Shown here: piece after piece, positions 1 through 11,829 of the stretch
Layout of the letters: the number at the start of each line of letters is the position of its first letter
How positions within the stretch are numbered: the first letter of the stretch is position 1
Assembly: GCA_022539475.1 (NCBI GenBank)
Contig: VCMS01000266.1
Location: 1-64,000 of the forward strand
DNA from: Gracilaria domingensis
Lineage: Eukaryota > Rhodophyta > Florideophyceae > Gracilariales > Gracilariaceae
Reading direction: 5' to 3'
DNA length: 64,000 nt
Translations under genes and position numbers: made by a program
Notes under the pieces: model-generated
Database searches by the model: none
What the model was told of the DNA's origin: nothing
Seen by the model: the letters and a program-made list of their open reading frames with translations, nothing else

Positions 1-42
1 CGAAAGCAACATCCGAGGACACTGTGACAGAAGAAGCGGCTC

Positions 43-1039
43 TTGAAGAAACTGGAAATCCATCCGTATCCTGCCCATGGAGCCCGAAGAAATCCCAACC
101 CCGAAAGTGTCATGCCCCAAAACAAATGGAAACAACACCCGATTCTGAAGAACAGTAGTTCCGAAAAGAGCCTGAGATCTCGCCCTCGAAAACCTTTCAG
201 CGGAAGAAGAAGATTGCTCAAAGAAGAGCCCGAAAACTATACTGTGGAGAAGATAACTCTTTCAGCAGGGAGAATTAGGCAACTGCGGCAAGCAGACGGT
301 TGGGTAGACAACGATTTCATGGACTTGTTCGCGTTTCGCTTGCGGAATCGAAACGTTGAGCGCGTACGTAAGCATTCGGTTGGTGAAAAGGTGGTTGTGC
401 TGGACAGCTTCTTTGTTTCCGGTTGAGACATGCACGTGACAACCATAAACGAAATGAAGTCTTTGATGATCTACATCGTTGGTTCCAGAAGACGTCTTGG
501 ACGTTTGAGGAAGCAGAGAAATTCTTTGTCCTTATTATCAGGGCGCCATTGGTTCTGCTTGCCGTTAATGTTCAAGACGATATGGTTACAATGTACGATT
601 CGTTTTCCAGAAACACGGAGACTGCTTCGGAGGCTGCCGAGTTATTGAAACAGTTCTTGAACTTTGTCGCACAAAAACGAAGCGGAAAGGAAAAGGATTG
701 GGTTACTCTCGAGAAGGCGGCATATCCGAAACAGACGGATGGTGGGTCATGCGTATATTCGTCGCTTTCGTAATGGAATACTTAGAGCGTGGAGCCGTGC
801 CCTTATTCGAACAACGGAATATCCCTCTGTACGAAGTAAGCAAGCTCTCATTAGAGACGTCCTGTGCTCCAATAGAGCACTTTTACACTCCCAGAAAAGC
901 AAAGGTGAAAACGGAAAAAGACGCCTTGTTGCGAAACCAGAAGATACTCCGGGCAGGACAGGTTGTGAAAGGAAACGAAATGAGGAAACGAAAGAAGCCA
1001 AGTTACAAATTCGTCTCTCGAAGCCAGCTCTGTTTCTGA
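43..1039 (+). pseudogene. Ulp1/C48-family SUMO-type cysteine protease, frameshifted remnant
   Basis: The translation has the fold order of C48 (Ulp1/SENP) proteases, but in shifting frames. An aromatic/acidic entry segment (WVDNDFMDLF, about 300-330) is followed by the catalytic His in an HW pair at 547-549, the Asp in YDSFSRN at 597-599, and the oxyanion Gln plus nucleophile in QTDGGSC with Cys at 750-752. After the Cys the frame moves again to VAFVMEYLERG. At least three shifts are needed: near 415, a compensating pair around HW, and just after the Cys. All four catalytic elements survive, so decay looks recent. Known family role: removing SUMO or similar modifiers; such proteases are also common transposon cargo in algae and plants. 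The N-terminal part may lie outside the window. A basic tail follows to about 1040. No start can be assigned. Being a transposon gene is inferred from the surroundings. Confidence 0.6.
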
Positions 1040-1351
1040 AAGGGAGCCAAAGAAGATTAAGAACAAGAGAAATCTTATACACTTCCGCTCGCCTTCAAAG
1101 CGTTTGAAGCGCCCACCACGCAGATTTCAGAACTCGTGATCTGATAGCGAAAAGATATCTGTTAGTAAAGCTGAAAATCTCTGTGTCAAATTCAACCGCG
1201 TATCTTTTCAAGCCTTTGAACAAGTTCCGGACGAACGCGAATACGGTCCACATATCCGTAGGCTGTCGATCTCTCTCTTTGTCCCGATCTACAACTCGGA
1301 AAATGACCGAAATTTCTCTCTTCGCGAAGAAGAGAAGAAATCAGTGGTTCA

Positions 1352-2143
1352 ATGACCTCACTACGAAAGGCTGCGAAGGTATTCTCTGCACAGATTTCCC
1401 AACATTTCTCGATGGATTTCGTGTTCGCAACTCGAGCGCTAGTGACCCTGAGCTCCAAAGCGAACGGGACACGGCTTGAGAAAGAAGGATTGGGAGGAAA
1501 ATGTGTTAAGGACAACGTTGGAGACAAGCTTGGTGACGAATCGCGTAGTCAGTGGATCACAAGACGCAGTCATTTCTCTCCTAACACATTACTGTATAAG
1601 GTTATAAAGACATATCATTCCAGTTCGAAGAACAGTTTTCGCAACAGTTTCAACTATCCTTTGCCCAACTCCTTCTTCCTTCGAATTCAGGGTTCTCTTC
1701 TTCTACTTATCGATATGAATCCATTTGTGGCCTACAGAGTCTTTTTTTCCTTGGGAAAGAAAGCATTTGTAACGAAGAAATGCTTAGTCAGTGGGTGGGA
1801 TTCTCAGTATGCGTCTGTCGCTATTGCACGAAAAGACGCGTTAGTGGTATCTTACTCCCGAAACGGAGATCGACAATATGGCCTTTCTGCTCGAGGCGTG
1901 GACCCCCGAAAACGACGCGGAAGCTGTAATATGAATGCACAAAAGGCTTACCATCTGGAAAAAACTCCGAAGATTTCAGAACATGAATGCTCTTTTGATG
2001 GAACCTTGCTGTTACTCCACGACCGTATAAACCTGGGGCGATTATGCAACGAGTGCACGAGTACCAAGATCAGGTGTGTTGTGCTGCGCATTTCAACACC
2101 GCATGAGTTATCGACAGGAATATGTCCTTTCTTCAAGTATTGA
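1352..2143 (+). CDS. Uncharacterised open frame, 263 codons, doubtful gene
   Basis: This is an open frame of 263 codons in the unexplained stretch after the protease remnant. The product is basic, rich in Ser, Arg and Lys, and shows no domain I recognise. A few Cys and His near its end (HECSF, LCNECTSTKIRC) could suggest metal binding, but the spacing fits no named finger. No signal peptide or membrane segment is evident. It may be a decayed piece of the same element as the protease upstream, or chance. I keep it only because it is the longest frame between 1.1 and 6.0 kb. Confidence 0.15.
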   Translation: MTSLRKAAKVFSAQISQHFSMDFVFATRALVTLSSKANGTRLEKEGLGGKCVKDNVGDKLGDESRSQWITRRSHFSPNTLLYKVIKTYHSSSKNSFRNSFNYPLPNSFFLRIQGSLLLLIDMNPFVAYRVFFSLGKKAFVTKKCLVSGWDSQYASVAIARKDALVVSYSRNGDRQYGLSARGVDPRKRRGSCNMNAQKAYHLEKTPKISEHECSFDGTLLLLHDRINLGRLCNECTSTKIRCVVLRISTPHELSTGICPFFKY

Positions 2144-2159
2144 TGAAAGAGCATCATCG

Positions 2160-4420
2160 GGACGAAGACGAAGATCTATCTCCGGAATGAAGTAAAAAAC
2201 TAGGTCAACATTTGGGGATAACAGTGAAGTCGTTACACGAATCTGTGTGCTGTAACTTCTAACTTCCACAAGGCAAGTGTCCTCATAAATTATATAAAAG
2301 AGAGGGTACTGAAAAATTGGTATTGATCATCAGTCGTATTCGAGAACGGGCGCTTCGCTACAACCTCCCACAGACAACTACGTATGCATGAGGCTGACTC
2401 AGGTATCTGACATCAGACTGAGTCCAGCGCTTTAAGAGAGTGCTACAACTAATGGACAACATTTACTCGTAATTTGAGAGAGCGTTCAGCTTTAAACACC
2501 CCCTATAGTGACACTTGAGGCGACATAGAATGATAACCGTAGCCAAGGTGGCAACAAGCGCCAACTGATTGAACCATTGGCCGATATGTTGCTCCAGCCT
2601 GCCATAGACACGCGTCAGTCACTAACGCACCACTTCTTTTCCTTCCGCTGCGAGACACCGAGAACGATGCGAACTTGTTTCGTACCGCGGAGGAAACCGT
2701 CGAGTCACAACAGCTCGAACGCAATGAAGCGCCGCAGATGTATGGAGCGCCGCAGACGTTTTCTGCCACAAAAGCTTTCCGATCTCTTTCAGAGTATTCA
2801 CTTTCAACAACTCAATGATAGTGCTGCTACACAACGGCAATGCAAGCGATAACGACGCACGCACTTCTGAGAACAAGTTGCGAGTGAGACGCGACATATG
2901 GATGGTGGAGTTACGCACGGTATTGAGCCGTGGTGGATCGGCAGCAGTGTGTTGGACGCATTAAGAGCTGTTTCTTCACATTGTATGATTCTGCCAGGGT
3001 TAACGTTAGTGTTTGTTCAGTCTTTAGTAGGCGTCGCCCTTTGAGATGTAATAAACTTACTTTGGACACATGAAGAACCTTTGCATGATATACCGAAGGT
3101 ACAAGAATCAAAAATGATTGGGAACGAGAGCTTGAAATGATGTAGCGAGTTGTAGCCAGCCGAAACACTTGGCTTCACAAATAAGAAGAGACTGAAGCAT
3201 GAGATCTGGGAACGAGATTTTGTAGCGCGTGAGGCAATACTGTTCATCGTTGTAGAGAACTTGGGTTCTGATAATAACAGCAAACTACTATTTTTCGATA
3301 TTGAAAGCCTAACCGATGACTTTGTGTTCATTCTTATGCTTATTGGAAAAGATTTCTTACTAACTTTCCAACTCTACGTATTGCTGATGGAACACTTGAT
3401 TTTCTGCTTTCAATAATATAAACGAATGCTTCCTATTTCTGGTGGATATCTCACTCACCAGGGCACCATTTTTCTTTACAGGCTAGAGCGTGCAAGAGTC
3501 TGATATAGCACCTGGGTGTCCTGTGTGGTTTTGCTATCCATGCCCAGCACCAGGTTACGTGGAAACGATTGCGAACATGGATACAACTCGCAAAGTTGTC
3601 TCCCAACCAAGGGCTATCATAATCATACCTCTACCACTCACATAGAAACTTACCCTACCAACAAGGTCAAGTTCATAACGGATATGAACATGGTGGTCAG
3701 CGAACTGTTCCAGAAGAAGGCCATTATGATGATTCAGCCAAAAGAGATTATTGCTGTGAAACGGGTAAGGCCCGAAAGTAATGTTCGCTATGATGGGGGG
3801 GGACAAGGAAATGTTGTACCATGATCGCATCTTCCAGCGACGTACCAGTTCCGTATCTTAAGAGCGAAGACAACACCAGACGAAGAGGATACGTCTGTGT
3901 TTCCGGGATGCTAGTATACAGTCCAAAAATCGCAGAAAAAAATGCTAGTATTTCATATGTTAAATTGCGATTAGTGGAAGTTTGAAGTGGAAGAAAAACT
4001 AGAGTAAACTCCAGATTCTGCAGTATGGTTTGAATGGAATACTAGGCTTGACTTTCAAACTACGAGCTATTTCTAAGAAATATGAACGTTGCTAGAATCT
4101 TAGAACTAACTTCCATTTCTGCTAGTTCACTAGTACTACCGGTCCATCGGTCCAAAAGAGCCATCGGTCCGAAAGCACGGTGGAAGTTCCATCCTAGCAG
4201 AAATGAATGTTATTGATGCAGTATTGCAGGTTCATGCAAGGTATAGCACCACATGAAAACAGGTCCAAACCGGTCATCGTACACATCTCCACCCTACTTC
4301 CACCCCCGAAAATCCATTCTGACATCACCAAAGAAGCCCTGTATTATTTGGGAAGACAATTACGCATCGAAACTCACCGAATAGATACCCTGAAAATGCT
4401 CTCGTTGCCCTCAATGTAGA
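2160..4420. other. Gene-poor stretch, no recognisable gene
   Basis: Open frames here are short (at most about 104 codons), occur on both strands and resemble nothing known. The only structure noted is a short repeated CATCGGTCC motif at about 4144-4172. I see no tRNA and no long terminal repeat. Confidence 0.4.
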
Positions 4421-4630
4421 CATCCCCTTGGTTAGTTTTCTGTTGCCTAGTCTCTCGTCCATCCCAACATGGAAATAAACACACTTACCTCAACATTCTT
4501 CGCCATCTTCATCTCCCCAACTCCTCGAAAACATCTCAACTGCACAATTTCCAGCACCGCCACCGATCCATTGCCATCCAACGCACCTGCACATGCACAA
4601 ACACAAGCTAGTCAAATACTCCGTTAGATA

Positions 4631-5610
4631 CTTTTCCATCTTCGAAACTTTCCCAAATGCACACTTATCTACGTACTATGTGTCCCTACCTCATCAATAG
4701 CCTCGAAAACACGAATCAAACTGTCCCGAAAATCCTGCACATACACATAAAACAGTAACCAGTTAGCATTCTTATCAGAACTCGAACAAAAAACATCTCG
4801 TACTTACCCCGACGCGTGCCTTGCCATCCACACCGAACTCTGACGAACAAGAATTTGGAGTAATGGCAAAGAATGATTACCTGGAAGGCCTCCGTTGAGG
4901 TAATCATTCTTTCCATGACCCCAAACTCTTGTTCGTCAGAGTTCAGGTTATTAGCATGATTCCTCTAGAAACCCAACCACCCACCACATCGTAACCATTC
5001 TCCCTATCCACTTTACCTCAAAAAACACGTTACAATAGGAAACGAAGTAACCACCGCCTTCCGCCCCATCCCCATTCCACTTCCAATCCAAAGATCCCGC
5101 ACGCTATAACTCCATGAACCTATCGCGCTCATTCTCGCAAACAGACCCCGCCGCGCAGTCACATATCCCGTTAGCTAACTCTTCGCTCTTCGAAACATTC
5201 TCAAATGAACACTCATCTACTTACCATGTGTCCCTACCTCACCAATACCCTCGACAACACGCATCAAACTGTCCCAAAAGCCCTACGCATACGCATACAA
5301 CATTATCCAGTTAGCATTCACATCAAAAGTCGAACAAAAAGCTTCTCAAACTTACCCATAGGCCCCGCCCAAGACATTTCACGCTAACCTGCTTCCAAAT
5401 CCTCTCCGTGCGTCTCGCAAAATCACGTAACGTTCCGCAGTTAGACTTCGCAAACACCATCAGCATCAAAAAGTCTCACTTACATTGAACCCATTCAGTA
5501 CGCATCCCAAACATAAAATCCTGAACTACTCCGGTTCCAATCCAAAGATTCCGCACGCTGCAGCTTCATGAATCTGTCGCGCTCATTCTCGCACACAGCC
5601 GCCGCCGCGC
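4631..5610. repeat. Interspersed subterminal-type direct repeats upstream of the transposase
   Basis: Two imperfect direct repeat pairs interleave here. The first, about 178 bp, is at 4631-4810 and again at 5180-5357; both copies share the core CCTAC CTCA(T/C)CAATA and CCAGTTAGCATTC. The second, about 80 bp, is at 5078-5158 and 5531-5610; both share TCCAATCCAAAGAT and TCGCGCTCATTCTCGCA. Several copies end in an ACTTACC-like string, which on the minus strand reads as a GGTAAGT splice donor. Repeats just outside a transposase gene fit the subterminal transposase-binding regions of large DNA transposons, but decayed minus-strand exons are an alternative. Confidence 0.55.
4835..4944. repeat. 110-bp foldback (inverted repeat)
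   Basis: The left arm at 4835-4882 and right arm at 4898-4944 are reverse complements over about 47 bp, with a few mismatches and one indel. The loop is 15 bp. The outer 17 bp (GAACTCTGACGAACAAG) match perfectly. The hairpin sits inside one of the subterminal repeat units and would extrude strongly as DNA or fold as RNA. It could be a miniature inverted-repeat insertion or a functional end structure. Confidence 0.75.
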
Positions 5611-5863
5611 AAAAACACTGGTCAGAGTCGCGCATATTCGCCGTATCAAACATTTACGCCACGACTTACCTGTTTCGCACGTTTCACATCCCAGGACAGA
5701 ACTCTGAGAGGCAACGCCACTGAAGCTCACAGAAGAAGAACTTCAATCGCAGCCACACTGTACGTCAATCATCTCCGGCCGCGTAATGCGCCGTCCGCGA
5801 AAATTTTTGAAAGTTGTGTTCAGAAAAGTTCGAATCCTCCCCACACTGAAACATGCAGGAAAG

Positions 5864-5931
5864 GTACGTAAACGATCACGTGCACGGTGGAGTTGGTGGC
5901 GTATAAACACACTTTATACTCTCTCCTGCAG
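5864..5931 (+). other. Candidate 5'-leader intron of the transposase gene
   Basis: The donor AAAG|GTACGT at 5864 and the acceptor TCTCCTGCAG| ending at 5931 enclose 68 nt with a pyrimidine-rich tract before the AG. It lies 90 bp upstream of the transposase ATG at 6021. An upstream ATG at 5786 would not join the transposase frame after splicing, so this would be a leader intron. Splicing is inferred from the sites alone. Confidence 0.3.
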
Positions 5932-6020
5932 GGTGCTCCAAGATTCTGCGCCGCACCATCACCACCGACCTCCCTCTGCAAGCAACTTCCCTTACTACTT
6001 TCATACCCTCTCACCCAGCC

Positions 6021-9020
6021 ATGCACAACTGTTGTTTCCCCCGCTGCTCATTCCATACACAGTCCCTCGCCTCTCTCGCCCAGCATCAGAAGCGATGCAG
6101 ACACAGGAATGACCCAAACCCGTTTCTCACCCCAACACCTCATCGAGGATCCCACTTCCCTCCCCGAACCAAGCGCCGCAGACTCAAAAACACCGAACCC
6201 CCTTTCTTCCCCCCCTCTAACCGCCCGTCCGATAACGTAGCACTCGCAGACGACGATCCTTATCTCCAGGAACAGCTTGCCCTCTCCCTACGCTCATCCG
6301 ACGCAGCACAGATACTCAGCCCGCATCACCAACTCGCCTCCCAGTCCCCTTCCACAGGCTCAGGTAACGCCTTCTCCCCCTCTCCACCCTCACAGAAAGA
6401 CCACATCCATAACCTCGTCACCTACATATCCTCCATCGCCACAAAACTCGGAAAGCGTTCTGCTGACGAGCTCATCAACATTCTCAAGCAATCCACCTTT
6501 CCCTCTTCCCTCTTCCAGACCTCCATCACTTCCGCTGCCGAATGTCTGAAACTGCACTCCAAAATCTTCGAAGAAACAGTCAGCTCCATTGGGTTCACCT
6601 CAACCATCATCCATGACAAAAACCATAACTTCTCCGCCACCCTCTACCTCAGGGACCCCGTTCAGGTTCTCCTACAACAACTTCGTCTCGCATCCCACAG
6701 CAACTCCTTCTTTCATCCGGTCAAACAAGCTTCAAGAACAGGAACTACCGCAATCGCACACCCTATGGCTTCGGAACTCGGCCGCCATGTCGTCCCGACT
6801 ATCAAGAGGCATATCATGCATTCTCCGGACCCCGACGTCATCTGGCACGATCCCAGTATCACCGGCACAGACTCGTTCGTCGGCCTCGTTCAACTATATT
6901 CAGACAAGTCTTCCACCTCTTTGAAAAGTTCTTCTGTTACGTCGTATCCTCTTCACATCACCCTCCTCAATTTCAATGACTCCTTCCGCAGAAAGTGCAT
7001 CACGCAGAACTACACACTCGTCGGATACATACCCACATCCTTCACCTCCGACTCGTCCTCCACTAACACAGATTCCTTGGAAGTCGCTCCCTCAACCCCC
7101 AGTGTGACCCGCATTGTGCGCATGCAGCTCGTCCAGGAGTCCCTAGAAATCATCCTCAAACCTCTGTATCATATCGGTATGAAGGGTTTTCCCTTCCGCG
7201 ACGCCAAAGGAGTCCTTCGTCAATGCCATCCAGTCATTTCCAACTACAGCGCTGACATCCCCGAAGCCAAGGACATTCTCGCAGTACTTCATGGCACAAA
7301 GCCAAGCAAACCCTGCCACCGGTGTCTCCTCCCTCGTTCAAAACTCAACCTCTACCAACCTATTCTCACAGAGCGAACCCTCTCACACACTTTGCAAAAA
7401 AAAATGATGACCTACTTCTCGAGGCAGATTCTGCTCTCCTCTCCCATAGACCACGGGTTGCAAGGAACCTCAAAGAAGAAGCTGCAGAACTTCTCCACTC
7501 CACCTCTCTCTCTCCATACAAGTCCTTTCTGGAATCTTACCCTCTTCTCAACATCTCTTCACTGCTCACTCCTTTTCAATCTTCTCCTTCGAGCCCCTTC
7601 ACAACTTTCACCTTGGCATCTCTAAACTCATAAACTCGCCACAATCGAACGCCTGAAGTCCGATTCTCTTCACACTTCCGTGGGCTTCAATGGATCCTCC
7701 AGGTCGTTTCCGTCCATCAGAACATCTATTCTTACTCACGCCAACTCCATCCTAGCTGACATCGAACGCTCGTTTCCGGCTCCAGGGCTTCACATTGATT
7801 TCTCGACATCTGAAAAGGGTAAGTCTCTCAACGGCTTCTTCACCACTGACGGAATCAGAGGCATGCTAGAAGCAAAGGACTATCGCGCCCTCGACATGGT
7901 CTTCCCCTTCATCGGTGCATTCTTCGACCGTTGCTGCGGTGAAGTATCTCCCGCCCCAATAACCACCATTTTCACCTCTTACGTCGATCTCGTCAATAAC
8001 GTTCTTCACTACTACACTGCCCCAGAATGGACTGATGATCGCTTACGCTCTTTGGAGACTCTCATCAAGAACTTCAAGACTCAAACTGTCTCAGTTTTGG
8101 GTCCATACCAAGCCTCCAACTTTCGTACTCTCAAATTCCATCTCCTGGATCACATCATTCCAGACATCCGTCGATACGGAGGCCTCCATTTCGGTGATGC
8201 AGGTGTGTACGAGCACGCGCATCTCCTCTTCAAGAACCACTACCGCCGTACCTCTCGCAGAAGATCAACTGCGCATAAGGAAACAGTGGACTCAATCCAA
8301 GAGTCGCAGGATTTCTTACACTCCATCTCGGTAAGGAAACACTTCTCCATGTCTACCAACTCGGCCAGTCGTTTGTCGCAGCGGTGTCCCTCCATGGTTA
8401 GTGATGGTAGTTCATTCTCCCTCTTCGACATCATCACGGCCGACAAGTATCTACGGTCCCATCCAAACGTCACGTCATCTGCTCTCACAGATTTGTTCTC
8501 CAAAACTACATTGCAGTTCATCAACCAAATCTCTCGCGACGCCCTCTCTTCCTTCCGTACCCTAAGCTTAGAAACTCTTCAACCGTTGGACAACCCCCAT
8601 GACATCAAAATCACCGTCGTTAACTCCGCTTACATTGTTTCTGGATTCTGCCCCTCGCTGGATGACTACGATCGTCACTTTCAATGCATTAGACTGCGAG
8701 AGCCGGAGGTCTCTTTGTGTGAACGTATTTTTGCAACCACTTCTTTCGGCCCTTCCAAGTCCCCAAAATTCTCTACCGTCCTGGTTAATGGAACTCCTCC
8801 TCCCGGTTGTGACTTCCCGACCGCATGGGTATGCAAAGTCTTTGCCCTGGTTCGCTTTAGCAGATGTAACCAAAGCAATTCCGATTCTGAATTTGCCTTT
8901 GTTCGCTTCTTCGAGGTAACGGAGCCGTTGGATAACATTGACGAATCCTTGAACTGCATTTCCCTCCGCTGGGCCACGGATGAGAGGAAGATCACACATT
9001 GCAAACCTCCAATTCTCTAA
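6021..9020 (+). pseudogene. Plavaka/KDZ-type transposase, broken by frameshifts
   Basis: The roughly 950-residue product matches Plavaka-type transposases of the Kyakuja-Dileera-Zisupton group. The N-terminus is a Cys/His finger (CCFPRC ... HQKRC, residues 4-26). A Pro/Ser-rich linker follows, then the catalytic core: an Asp in LYSDKSST (Asp295), the LHITLLNF strand, RRKC, LVGYIPT, and HPVISNYSADIPEAKD before CHRC. The frame then moves at the nine-A run near 7396-7404. It moves again near 7560 to give EPLHNFHLGISK, the usual PLHxxHLG-like motif, and again near 7633 to reach the 7680-9020 frame. That last segment carries YEHAHLLFKNHYRRTSRR (near 8205-8265), the usual late acidic site. All domains survive in order, so I call one recently broken gene rather than two genes. 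The convergent cargo gene ends 226 bp downstream. Confidence 0.75.
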
Positions 9021-9245
9021 AACGGTCAACAACTGCATCTGTATCCCCATGGTTCGGTCTCGTCCCATTCTCTTCGATCAAAGGCTCGGTACACATCCTC
9101 CGACAAAACTATCCTGCACGCCCCTTTTTCCCTCCATTGCACTGGAAGTTCCACCGATTCTACATTAACAGATTCTATCGCAATCCCCGAGCTCGTTTAC
9201 ACTACCATCCAATCGCCAAACTTTCGTAACGTAAACCATAATGCA

Positions 9246-11797
9246 TTAGCGACGTTCTATCCAATTCTCCTCATGTAATCCTTCTTGCACAGACCTTTCC
9301 CTCACATCCCTCTCTGCAGTTATGTCGTAGAACATATGGTCTCCCCGACTGCAGCATCCAACATAGCAATCCAGTACAGCTCCGAGCTTCTCAGAGATCT
9401 CTCCCATAAACACATCTTCTCGGACAGCAAGGTACATTTTCCTTTTCGACGGAATCCAGTAAACCACAGTGCCCACCCGGTCATCATTTCCCTGCCGCGC
9501 ATCTTCAGCATTCGATGGGTTATTTCTGAACTCTGTTGGATAACTCTGCTGCATGCGGACCCTCACGGTCTTCAGTATACTCTCAAGTGCCAGTGGTAGA
9601 TATTTCCGGAACAAGTTGGAGAACAACACTTGTCTCTTACCACCTCTCCCTCGTTCAGACTCTGTCGCGCGAACAACGGACGCTATCCAGGCATCAAGAC
9701 GTGCCAGATGCATAATTGTTCCATCCACTGGGTCCCTCTCTTCGGTATTCCTCGAACTTGTTTGTAAAACGTCGTAGCCCATGAACTCACGCAGCACCTC
9801 CAAGCTCAGGCTGTTCCGAAAAAGCAAGTCACATGGTTCATCTTCGGTTGCATGATATGGGTTAAAGCCCGAGAAACATATATCTTCTACCTTCTGAGTT
9901 CTCCACGACGACAGAATCTCACATCCATTTGCATCTTTGGGTAGGAGTTTTTCACGTACCTCTCTGGTTTGTGTTTCATACTTGTTCTGCTCCCTTTCAT
10001 CATTTTTTATCGGGGTCCTTACAAGCATGTCGTAACCTAGTCCCATCAATAACTTCTCCTTCGCATGGCGTTTTGGAACACCTATTGCATCACTTAAAGC
10101 CTGTTTCAACCTTCTGCGCAAACAAATGTCGTGCGTTAACTGTTTCACACAGTCATCTTCCATTTTCATTCGTCAGATAGATTCCCAACGTGACTTCATT
10201 ACCTCCGTCTCCACAATTTGCATCAACAAATGGTCGCCTCCACCACGTACGGATGGCGTGTACGCCCTCATCTCCATGGCAAGATCCATTGGGCACCTTG
10301 GCACTATCTCCTTCCCATCAACAACCAGCACACTGTCGTCTTTCTCAGGTCCAACTGTCTCACTTCGGTTGCCCCAGTTCCTTGCCGGTATACTCATCTC
10401 GAAGCATAGCTCTCTTGTCTCGTCTTTGGCGTATTGAAGTATGGAGTCATAGACGGTCTTCGCAACACCAACAAACTCGTCGTTCACGTCAATGTTGTAC
10501 CGCTTCCTGCTCTTGTTACTGTCACGTTCGTTCCTTTTCCCTCCACGTCTGAGAGCCTCTCTCAAGGAGTGTATGAGAACCTCTTGTTCTCTGACCTTAA
10601 CCTCCAGTTGCTCTATGTTCTTCTGAGCAAGTCGTACGCTCATTTTCAGACTTTGCTTGTCATCTATTGTACGATACAGATCTCCCTTCAGTTTCCCGAT
10701 CTTTTCCAAAAGCTCGTATCGCGGAGTAAGGGATTCATTTCATCTTCTTCCATTGCACCATGCAGGGAAAAGCTCCGTGACAAATCACCACGATCAACAT
10801 CTTTATCGTTCCATACTTCTCTACGGGCGTTTGCAATGACAGGTTGCCGATCGTTCCCTACCCGTCTATTCTCATTTCCATGGTTCGTCCTTCTTCTGAC
10901 CTGATTGAACCTGTTTCTCTGTGACTCACCTGTGACTGGTGTCGGTTGTATCTCGTCTTCGTCTTCGTCTTCCTTTTGTCTGGACCCAATATGAGGGACG
11001 GAATCATGCCTACCTTCGATGGGAGCCATATGCGTTGCATTTCCGGCGTCCACGTTATCGTTCGCCTCCACGTTATCCTTGTCCTCGACGTCACTTGGGA
11101 TATCTACTGCGTCCGTGGACTCCCGCTCCTTTCTTCCACTGCCTTTCTTGGCACGAGAGACACCCTCATTCATTTTCTCGTTCCTCTTCACTTTTCTAGA
11201 ATCATAACTGTTACGTTCTGTTCCGGCAGCGCTTCTGGGTATCACCCTATCCCCAGGTTCGGCTCTAGGTTCGGCTCTCACGATGGCGCAATCCACGGTT
11301 TCCATCTCCGCATTGTCATCCGCAGTTCTCACCTTGTCAAAACAATCATCGATACGAGGACCTTCTGTTCCTCCACTGCCTCTTGTCCTCCTTACATTCT
11401 GACGTACAGCCGTTCTTCTCTTATTTCCTTTCATCGCTTTGACATCTACATTTTCATCATCACTGACCCTTGGCTCTTCCATTGCAGCCATGTGGCGTGT
11501 AACAGGCCCACGCATTGCACTATCCTTGGCTTGAACGGTTTCACTTACTGTGCGTTCCGTAGTGCATGTGGAAGCTCCTGACCTCCTTCTCGGTTTTACT
11601 TCCGATACTGTAGATGAAGATTTTGGTTTGCGAAGTCCAGCACGAGGTGCTCGGCCTCGGCTACCTCTCCCATTAGTAGCACTACTTCGTGAGACGACCG
11701 CGCTCCTACGTTTGGCCACCCCAGTATCCCAGCGCTCCGGCGGTACCGATGCCTTTCGCGGTTTACCACCTGCATGCTCCGCACGTTGAGGGGCCAT
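9246..11797 (-). pseudogene. Transposon cargo protein: basic disordered N-terminus, coiled coil, unknown C-terminal domain
   Basis: Start chosen at the Met of MAPQRAEHAGGK (11797), since upstream codons look like leader. The first 370 residues are basic, Ser/Arg-rich and disordered. A frame change near 10710-10740 then leads into a coiled coil (YELLEKIGKLKGDLYR onward, to about 10540). The next segment ends at a single in-frame TGA (10173-10171). Beyond it the same frame runs on for 309 codons, containing DAIGVPKRHAKEKLLMGLGYD and a tail with VVYWIPSKRKMYLAV. One frameshift and one nonsense codon thus break a protein of about 850 residues. No catalytic motif is visible. A DNA- or protein-binding partner of the convergent transposase is plausible, but that is inference. 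Confidence 0.5.
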
Positions 11798-11829
11798 CCG
11801 AGATCCTTCGGCCTTCGTGCGCGGTAGTA

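Noticed and set aside
8568-9068. 166-codon minus-strand frame under the transposase
   Set aside because: It is the reverse shadow of the transposase coding frame; composition reflects the sense codons.
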